Part shown: positions 59,124-64,000 of the stretch, one piece after another | Numbering within the stretch: the stretch's first letter is position 1 | Layout: every line of letters begins with the position of its first letter | DNA from: Litoribacillus peritrichatus | Lineage (GTDB): Bacteria; Pseudomonadota; Gammaproteobacteria; Pseudomonadales; Litoribrevibacteraceae | Assembly (NCBI RefSeq): GCF_039537985.1 | Contig: NZ_BAABBN010000004.1 | Span: 868,001 to 932,000, forward strand | Length of the DNA: 64,000 nucleotides | Direction: 5' to 3' | Position numbers and translations under genes: made by a program | The notes under the pieces: generated by a model | What the model saw: the letters and a program-made list of their open reading frames with translations, nothing else | Told to the model about the DNA's origin: nothing | Database searches by the model: none

Positions 59124-60584
59124 TTAGAAAACGCCTAACGTCTTAAGGAACTCAACAATTTTATCTCTGTCTTCTTGCTGAAGATCGAAGAACTCATCAC
59201 GAACGTCGCGTGCTTCACCGCCATGTTGGTAAACCGCTTCAGTAATGGTGGTCAGATCACCTCGGTGACCATACGGATCACTGTCTGCAACGTCCCACAG
59301 CTTACGCGTCAGGAATACTTCAGTAGGGCGAGGTTCACCGGGTACTGTGAAATCATCTGCTGAGGCGAAACCAATCAAGCTGCCTTGAGTCAGCTGCTCA
59401 TTACAGAAGTGATTGTAATCGTCGTCACACAGGTTATGACGTTTAAGGTCAGTAAAGGCTTTGATGATCGCACCTTGTCTGTGACGCTTAAGAAGTGAAT
59501 TACCTTCATTGAATCGAGTCATGTCCCAAGTCAAAAGCTCAGAAACTTCTTCTACTTTCAGGTTTCCATTCGGGTTATAAGGGTTTGGCTCAGAAAATTC
59601 ACGTGAGGCCAGTTTCATTTCAGGCACGTGACAGCTATTACAGCCAACTTCTGAGAAAAGTTGCTCGCCTTCACGGGCTGCTTTTCTGCGAATCGGGTTC
59701 AATGACAGCTTTTGTTTTGGTGCTGGCAGTGTTGCTTGGTAAACCGTGGCCGCCGTTACATCACCTACTGACAGTTCGTTTTCAACACCGTCCTGATCCG
59801 GGTCAGTATTTTCGCCGAATCGCTCGGTGGTTTGTATTCCGTGGTGGTGGTTCATGGCGTTGTTGGTGAACTGACGTAAAGAAACAACGGCACCTTTCTG
59901 GTGGAAAGGTTTAATGATCAGATCCCAGTCGACACCTTCGATGTTGGTTGGGTCAACTTTGCCTTCTGGCGTTACAGTAATGGAGCCGAAGGAAACCCCT
60001 TTTGCTTCTAACGGTTTAGTGACACTCATGTTGGAGTATGCAGCTTCCATTTTTGCATCTTCACGAATGGTGATCAGCTCTTCTGTCATTTCACGGGCAA
60101 GCATTTCAATTGGGCCAGCGCCAAACATACCCAAAGTGTTTCGCTCATTACTGAACTCCGGAGAAATAGACTCGGTCACTGGGTCAAGAGTCTGGGCCAG
60201 AACAAATACGTTGGCAACGAAGTCGCCTGCGCCACCTGAAGATGGCTGATTGTGACAACCGGCACATGCATTCGCATCCGGGCCGGATGTTCTTAGAAAT
60301 TCAGGTTGACCGTGAGGGTCACGTGGTGCACCGCCACCCGTAGTTGCGGGACGGCCTCGACCATCCAGTTCATTAAAGCGGGCATCAAATACAACTTTAC
60401 CGTGCTTTATGATTTTCTTCAGATGCAGGTTACCAGCCTCAATGTCTTCTTGGCTCATGTGTTTTTCAACCGCAGGACGTTCACCAATGACGGTATCTTC
60501 AAAAAACTTGGCCGAGGCCTGGCCGGAGAGAGCTAACCCCGTTAGTGCAAATGCACTTGGTATCAATACGCTTAGTTTCTTCAT
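59124..60584 (-). CDS. di-haem c-type oxidoreductase (DHOR, cytochrome c peroxidase-like)
   Basis: 486 residues with a signal peptide (PSAFALTGLALSGQASA). Two c-haem motifs are present: CAGCH (107-111) and CNSCH (about 315). Between and around them are GRGRPATTGGGAPRDP, NHHHGIQTTERFG and the C-terminal LWDVADSDPYGHRGDL, as in the PF06537 family of putative di-haem oxidoreductases. It is periplasmic and probably transfers electrons in a redox reaction whose substrate is not known. AGGA is close to the ATG. Confidence 0.9.
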   Translation of the reverse strand: MKKLSVLIPSAFALTGLALSGQASAKFFEDTVIGERPAVEKHMSQEDIEAGNLHLKKIIKHGKVVFDARFNELDGRGRPATTGGGAPRDPHGQPEFLRTSGPDANACAGCHNQPSSGGAGDFVANVFVLAQTLDPVTESISPEFSNERNTLGMFGAGPIEMLAREMTEELITIREDAKMEAAYSNMSVTKPLEAKGVSFGSITVTPEGKVDPTNIEGVDWDLIIKPFHQKGAVVSLRQFTNNAMNHHHGIQTTERFGENTDPDQDGVENELSVGDVTAATVYQATLPAPKQKLSLNPIRRKAAREGEQLFSEVGCNSCHVPEMKLASREFSEPNPYNPNGNLKVEEVSELLTWDMTRFNEGNSLLKRHRQGAIIKAFTDLKRHNLCDDDYNHFCNEQLTQGSLIGFASADDFTVPGEPRPTEVFLTRKLWDVADSDPYGHRGDLTTITEAVYQHGGEARDVRDEFFDLQQEDRDKIVEFLKTLGVF

Positions 60585-60669
60585 TTTTGTTCCTTAGTGC
60601 CTCTCATGTTGGCTAATCACCTTTTTTATCTTTGGCTTCAGTCAAAGGAAGGTTATGAGGGCTTATGTG

Positions 60670-60876
60670 CTAATCAAGTTTGTTGTTTCGTATCTTGCTG
60701 ATGGATTCACCCCCAACGCCCCAGTTGTCTGTATTAATCTCTTCAATGACGACATGAGTGCTACTGGCTGGCTTACCTAAAACATCAGTTAAGATTTGTG
60801 TGGTTTTTTTTATTAGTTCTTCTTTCTGAGTCTTAGTCACTCCTGTGTCGGTCAGTTTAATGTTGATGAAAGGCAC
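60670..60876 (-). CDS. 4-oxalocrotonate tautomerase-family protein
   Basis: 68 residues from a GTG at 60876. That start puts proline at position 2 (MPFINIKL), which becomes the catalytic N-terminal Pro1 after Met removal, and it has AGAGGA 7 nt upstream, so the longer frame to 60918 is rejected. The motif VIEEINTDNWGVGG is typical of DmpI-like tautomerases. The arginine usual near residue 11 is absent. Substrate unknown. Confidence 0.9.
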   Translation of the reverse strand: MPFINIKLTDTGVTKTQKEELIKKTTQILTDVLGKPASSTHVVIEEINTDNWGVGGESISKIRNNKLD

Positions 60877-61218
60877 GATGTTTTCCTCTTTTTGTAACAG
60901 GTTATCTGGCGCGCTCATGGTAAAAGCTTTGTTGGCAAATAAATTGTTAACTGTGTCACAGAAAATCCAACTTTGGATTTAATAATTAAGTACCAGAAAA
61001 AAATAAAATCATTTAAAAACAGTTACTTAGTATGAGAGGGAGGGGTTAAGGATGACTTAACAGTGAGTTCAATTATTAGCGATTGTTGGGGGGGCTTGAA
61101 TCACTAGAATGGCCTGGTCAGGTGATCGTATTTGCTTGCTTGAGAACAACTAAAGAGAAGTAACTTAATACTTCCCATAACACTAGCGATAAATCAAGAC
61201 ACGAAGGAAGAATACCCG
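60877..61218. other. 342-bp gene-free control region
   Basis: AT-rich and shared by the divergent tautomerase and secreted-protein genes. It contains the inverted repeat GTTAAG-GATGA-CTTAAC (61045-61061) and purine-rich GAGAGGGAGGGG. No further structure was seen. Confidence 0.5.
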
Positions 61219-62175
61219 ATGAAACTGAAAAAAATTGCAATGGGCTTAGGATGTTTAGCTGTATCTACCATGACAATGGCTGGCTCTTACTCGGTTTTTC
61301 CTGGCTACGTTGCCCATGGAATTAACACCTACAACGGATCTCCTATTGGTGATTACAGTGTGGTAGCGCCTGGTGTAGGCATGCTGAACTCTGAAACAGC
61401 GATTTTAGAAATTGGTGCTTTGGCTGCTGAAGGCAGCTTTGATAGCCAGCAAATTACACCATACACGGATCGTAACACGCCATTGGCGACGACTCGTTCC
61501 TTCTTTGATTTCTTTGTGCCTGGTGGCGAGATTGATGAGACGACAGTCAATGTTACTTTGGACGAAATCGGTACAAACTATTTCGGTTTTACTGCACCGG
61601 AAGATCGTGTTGTTGCGGGTAACTTTGAAGATTCGGCCAGCGAGCCTTCTATTTACCGTGCTAAAGGCGTGAATGAATCTCCAACCGTAGGCGAGTGGGA
61701 AGACATTCAAGGCAAGATGACTGTGGTTGAGCGTCGTAACGGTAAGAGCATTGTTCGTATTACTATCCGCGAAGCACTGCCGAACAGCATTTATACTTTG
61801 TGGGATGTAGGCATTAAGAATCCTTCAACTGAAACCGCTGCTGGTTATGCCGTTCCGTTAGGTGGCTTACCTAATGCGATGATCACTGATAACAACGGCT
61901 GTGCTTATAAAGAAATCGAGATGGCTTATTCTCCGGCCCGTTCTTGTGAAGCAGGTGAAGCGTCATGTTCAGCTTATATCTCTGCGTTCTACCATTGGGA
62001 TGCACAGGTATACGGAGGCGCACCTGCCGGTACTTGGTCTAAATTGCCAACGGGTATTTATGCGGGTAACCAAATGGTTTTCCCAACCTCTGGCGAGTTG
62101 CTTCAGGAGCCTGTCACAGAGTTGTCTAAGCCTTCTATTCACGGCTGCTATCCAAAATTTTCACGTAAAAAATAA
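61219..62175 (+). CDS. secreted protein of unknown function, four cysteines
   Basis: 318 residues with signal peptide MKLKKIAMGLGCLAVSTMTMA. The mature protein looks beta-rich, with SVFPGYVAHGINTYNG at the start, a RSFFDFFVPGGEIDETTV segment, VRITIREALPNSIYTLWDVG, and four late cysteines (NNGCAYKE, ARSCEAGEASCSAY, HGCYPKF) that probably form disulphides. It resembles domains annotated only as hypothetical. It is not lipidated. The AAGGAAG upstream supports the ATG. Confidence 0.8.
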   Translation: MKLKKIAMGLGCLAVSTMTMAGSYSVFPGYVAHGINTYNGSPIGDYSVVAPGVGMLNSETAILEIGALAAEGSFDSQQITPYTDRNTPLATTRSFFDFFVPGGEIDETTVNVTLDEIGTNYFGFTAPEDRVVAGNFEDSASEPSIYRAKGVNESPTVGEWEDIQGKMTVVERRNGKSIVRITIREALPNSIYTLWDVGIKNPSTETAAGYAVPLGGLPNAMITDNNGCAYKEIEMAYSPARSCEAGEASCSAYISAFYHWDAQVYGGAPAGTWSKLPTGIYAGNQMVFPTSGELLQEPVTELSKPSIHGCYPKFSRKK

Positions 62176-62258
62176 TCACTGATTTTTTTGTAGTTCATCT
62201 CATGCACTTGAGCCAAGACTGTGAGGTCTGAAAGGTTCAAGGGCATGAGCTTGAACGG

Positions 62259-62858
62259 ATGTTGTTGAATTTTGCTTGGAACTTTGGGTACGAACGGATG
62301 AACGAAGATTTAACCTTTGACAAGGTATTGAATGAATTAAGTGGCACAGGCAAGGGAATGATTTCCCATACCGAGTGCAAAACGTATTTAAGACATGGCC
62401 ATCCTTGTTTAGGTGTCGATTGGATCAAAGACCATGATTTTGAAGCCGGGTGGGTTCATGCCGTACGTGGTATTTCCATTTCAGACCCTGTGTTTGCCGG
62501 GCATTTTGATGATGCAGCCATGTATCCCGGGACGAATCTGACGCAAGACATTAACCAAATAGCGACGATTCTGTTTACCGCAATGACCGGGAAAATGAAC
62601 GGTGAAGTGACGGCATTTAAGAATATTAATTCAGATTATGGCCACCCGATTCCTCCGGGGTGCGTTTTGGATTTTGCAGTGTGGGCTCTTGATAATGGTG
62701 CCAATAAAACCATGACGGTTCGCCTGGAAGGCAAGATCAGGGACTTTCCTTATTACGATCAACCGAACAAATACGGCCTTACGTTTAAACCGGCAATTCA
62801 AGTAACTTCTGAAATTGTACGTGCGAAGCGACGCATTTACGACGGAATCTGGATGTAA
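62259..62858 (+). CDS. FabA/FabZ-like hotdog protein with altered catalytic acid
   Basis: 199 residues (or 186 from the ATG at 62298; neither start has a good ribosome site). The hotdog signature is VFAGHFDDAAMYPGTNLTQD then INQIATILF, followed by IPPGCVLDFAVWALDNGANKTM. The histidine of the GHF motif is kept. The catalytic Glu/Asp seven residues into the PG motif (PGxxxxE in FabZ, PGxxxxD in FabA) is Gln here, with Asp next to it. A dehydratase role is therefore uncertain; thioesterase or a binding role is possible. It opens a run of genes leading into an acyl/AMP ligase. Confidence 0.75.
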   Translation: MLLNFAWNFGYERMNEDLTFDKVLNELSGTGKGMISHTECKTYLRHGHPCLGVDWIKDHDFEAGWVHAVRGISISDPVFAGHFDDAAMYPGTNLTQDINQIATILFTAMTGKMNGEVTAFKNINSDYGHPIPPGCVLDFAVWALDNGANKTMTVRLEGKIRDFPYYDQPNKYGLTFKPAIQVTSEIVRAKRRIYDGIWM

Positions 62859-62963
62859 TTCGTCCGAAGCCTTAATAACCATATTTTTTACATATTGTTA
62901 GTGGATTATTGGCTTGTAGCTGAGAGACGGTGACAACGGCACACCTTGATGGAGGGGTTAAAA

Positions 62964-63512
62964 ATGAATGAGTTAGATGCAAAAGATGTTTTGAATCGTT
63001 ACATGGACGGTAAAGACAATGTTAAGCCTGATGTCCTTGAAGCTTCGTTCTCAGATGACGGCATTGTTACGTTTGAAATTAATACGCCAAATATATCTTT
63101 CCCTGATGAGATTGTTGGTAATAAGCGTATATCGGAAGTCATGTTCGGCGATTTCCATGAGCTCTTTGGCCAGGTGAAGAGTTATTACCTTGATCAGAAC
63201 TTCAGCCAACTTAACGAATGCAAAGTGGTTGATCAGCACTGGCTTGTATCGATGAGAGAGAAAGCATCCGGCAATACCAGAATTGGCAGTGGAACTTACA
63301 ACTGGTTGTTTGAACAGCAAAATCAAACCTGGGTTATTAAGCGTGTTCATATCGTGATTGACCACATGGTTTCGTTCGAAGAAAACTCGGGTTGGTTAGA
63401 TCGCTTGCAAGCGGAGTTATCTGACTACCCGTGGGCTGAAAAGCCAACCATGATGGGGTTGATCAGTTCTCAACCTGAATTATCGAATATTTTAGAGTAC
63501 CTGAAGCGGTAA
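62964..63512 (+). CDS. NTF2-like (SnoaL-type) protein
   Basis: 182 residues from the ATG at 62964, set by GGAGGGG 6 nt upstream. Helical start MNELDAKDVLNRYMDGKDN, then the cone-shaped NTF2 pattern: FSDDGIVTFEINT, RISEVMFGDFHELF, WLVSMREKASGNTRIGSGTY, and WLFEQQNQTWVIKRVHIV. NTF2-like proteins act as cyclases, isomerases or ligand binders in natural-product and catabolic pathways. Its role here is inferred from being between a hotdog protein and an AMP-binding ligase. Confidence 0.75.
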   Translation: MNELDAKDVLNRYMDGKDNVKPDVLEASFSDDGIVTFEINTPNISFPDEIVGNKRISEVMFGDFHELFGQVKSYYLDQNFSQLNECKVVDQHWLVSMREKASGNTRIGSGTYNWLFEQQNQTWVIKRVHIVIDHMVSFEENSGWLDRLQAELSDYPWAEKPTMMGLISSQPELSNILEYLKR

Positions 63513-63561
63513 CAGGACGTTGAACTCATCCACCGGACATGGTGTTACAGGAATAAAGAAC

Positions 63562-64000
63562 ATGGAAATTACTCGGTTTTTATCAAATCTTGAAGCCAAT
63601 CATAATGTTGTTTTATCCGAATTTCAGGCGTCGCTGACTGGCAGAGAACTGTACTATTCGATATCTGAATTCGCAGCTGAGTTGGAAAATTCGGGCTTTG
63701 AAAAAGGCTCAGCTGCACTGGTCAGGATGACAAACTCAATTTCATCGGTTATTGCTTTCTTTGGTGTATTAAAGGCTGGTGGTGTGGTGTTCGTTGGCAA
63801 CCCCTATGATCCCATTCCTCGTGTATGCCAGGTGATTAAACAGTTTGGCGTGGAATGTTTTTTTGCTGATAAACCTTCGGTTTTTGCTGTGCAAAATACG
63901 TTTGCAATGCAGGTAATTGAGTCGGAAGTAAATGAGCACCTTAATGGGAGAATGTTCTCTTATTCATTATCTAAGGTAAATGAGCCTGCGATTGCGGAAT
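63562..64000 (+). CDS. AMP-dependent synthetase/ligase, N-terminal part (partial)
   Basis: An open frame from the ATG at 63562 (AGGAA upstream) to the window edge, about 146 residues. It shows the N-terminal fold of adenylate-forming enzymes: SISEFAAELENSGFEKGSAA, VRMTNSISSVIAFFGVLKAG and GVVFVGNPYDP. The AMP-binding core with the P-loop lies beyond the window. Substrate cannot be predicted. It is 49 bp after the NTF2-like gene and probably in one operon with it. Confidence 0.85.
   Translation, partial: MEITRFLSNLEANHNVVLSEFQASLTGRELYYSISEFAAELENSGFEKGSAALVRMTNSISSVIAFFGVLKAGGVVFVGNPYDPIPRVCQVIKQFGVECFFADKPSVFAVQNTFAMQVIESEVNEHLNGRMFSYSLSKVNEPAIAE

Noticed and set aside
60877..60918. Longer start for the tautomerase
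   Set aside because: It would bury the catalytic N-terminal proline; the GTG at 60876 has a good ribosome site.

Overview
This 64 kb window looks like chromosome of a marine, aerobic, motile gammaproteobacterium, most likely of the Oceanospirillales/Alteromonadales type (moderate GC, dense gene packing, HD-GYP and MCP signalling, SelO, FadL, Ohr, YegD, a full 2-aminoethylphosphonate (AEP) catabolic locus, several lipid or hydrocarbon oxidation genes). No rRNA, tRNA, CRISPR array or prophage was seen. The genus cannot be fixed from the sequence alone.

Layout. 0-13 kb: start of a pabB-like gene, then a cell-wall and signalling block: L,D-transpeptidase, nagZ, a large RsbU-RsbW-like fusion phosphatase, an HD-GYP protein, a small membrane protein coupled to a zinc-ribbon rhomboid protease, an MCP, a DUF4136 lipoprotein, SelO and a DUF3149 micro-protein behind an ANR-like box. 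13-21 kb: a STAS anti-anti-sigma protein facing a PilZ-like/acyltransferase fusion, a shortened LysR regulator beside a secreted lactonase-like MBL hydrolase, helicase hrpB and a MerR regulator.

21.8-32.3 kb: a lipid/hydrocarbon oxidation region. An SDR, an esterase and an unknown protein diverge from a PF10118 protein plus a flavin/2Fe-2S reductase. A second PF10118 gene is followed by a Baeyer-Villiger-type monooxygenase, then comes FadL. Both PF10118 proteins carry a complete E...ExxH...E...ExxH diiron pattern, and both promoters share the same palindromic motif, so the two loci look like one regulon around an undescribed diiron oxygenase or hydrolase. Between them lie two exported Gly/Ala-rich proteins with near-identical leaders, signal peptides and tails, a 263-bp MITE, and a relic of a monooxygenase gene that points to an old tandem duplication.

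32.5-41.5 kb: a toxin-antitoxin pair; a two-component system whose likely direct-repeat site (GTTACC-N5-GTTACC) lies before its own operon and before a lipoprotein amidohydrolase; two orphans; a secreted esterase; Ohr with two long palindromes; YegD. 41.5-51.8 kb: phosphonate locus with AEP ABC transporter (PhnU/T/S type), GntR regulator PhnR, FAD oxidase, and divergently phnW, phnX, a PhnZ-like HD protein and an EamA transporter. Four copies of a TGGTNNNNACCA palindrome mark the two control regions. 51.8-61 kb: acyltransferase, VF530-like protein, LysR, sterol-desaturase-like hydroxylase, AraC, a periplasmic binding-like protein, a di-haem oxidoreductase and a 4-OT tautomerase. 61-64 kb: a secreted orphan protein, then an atypical hotdog dehydratase-like protein, an NTF2-like protein and the start of an AMP-binding ligase, which may be the edge of a biosynthetic cluster continuing past the window.
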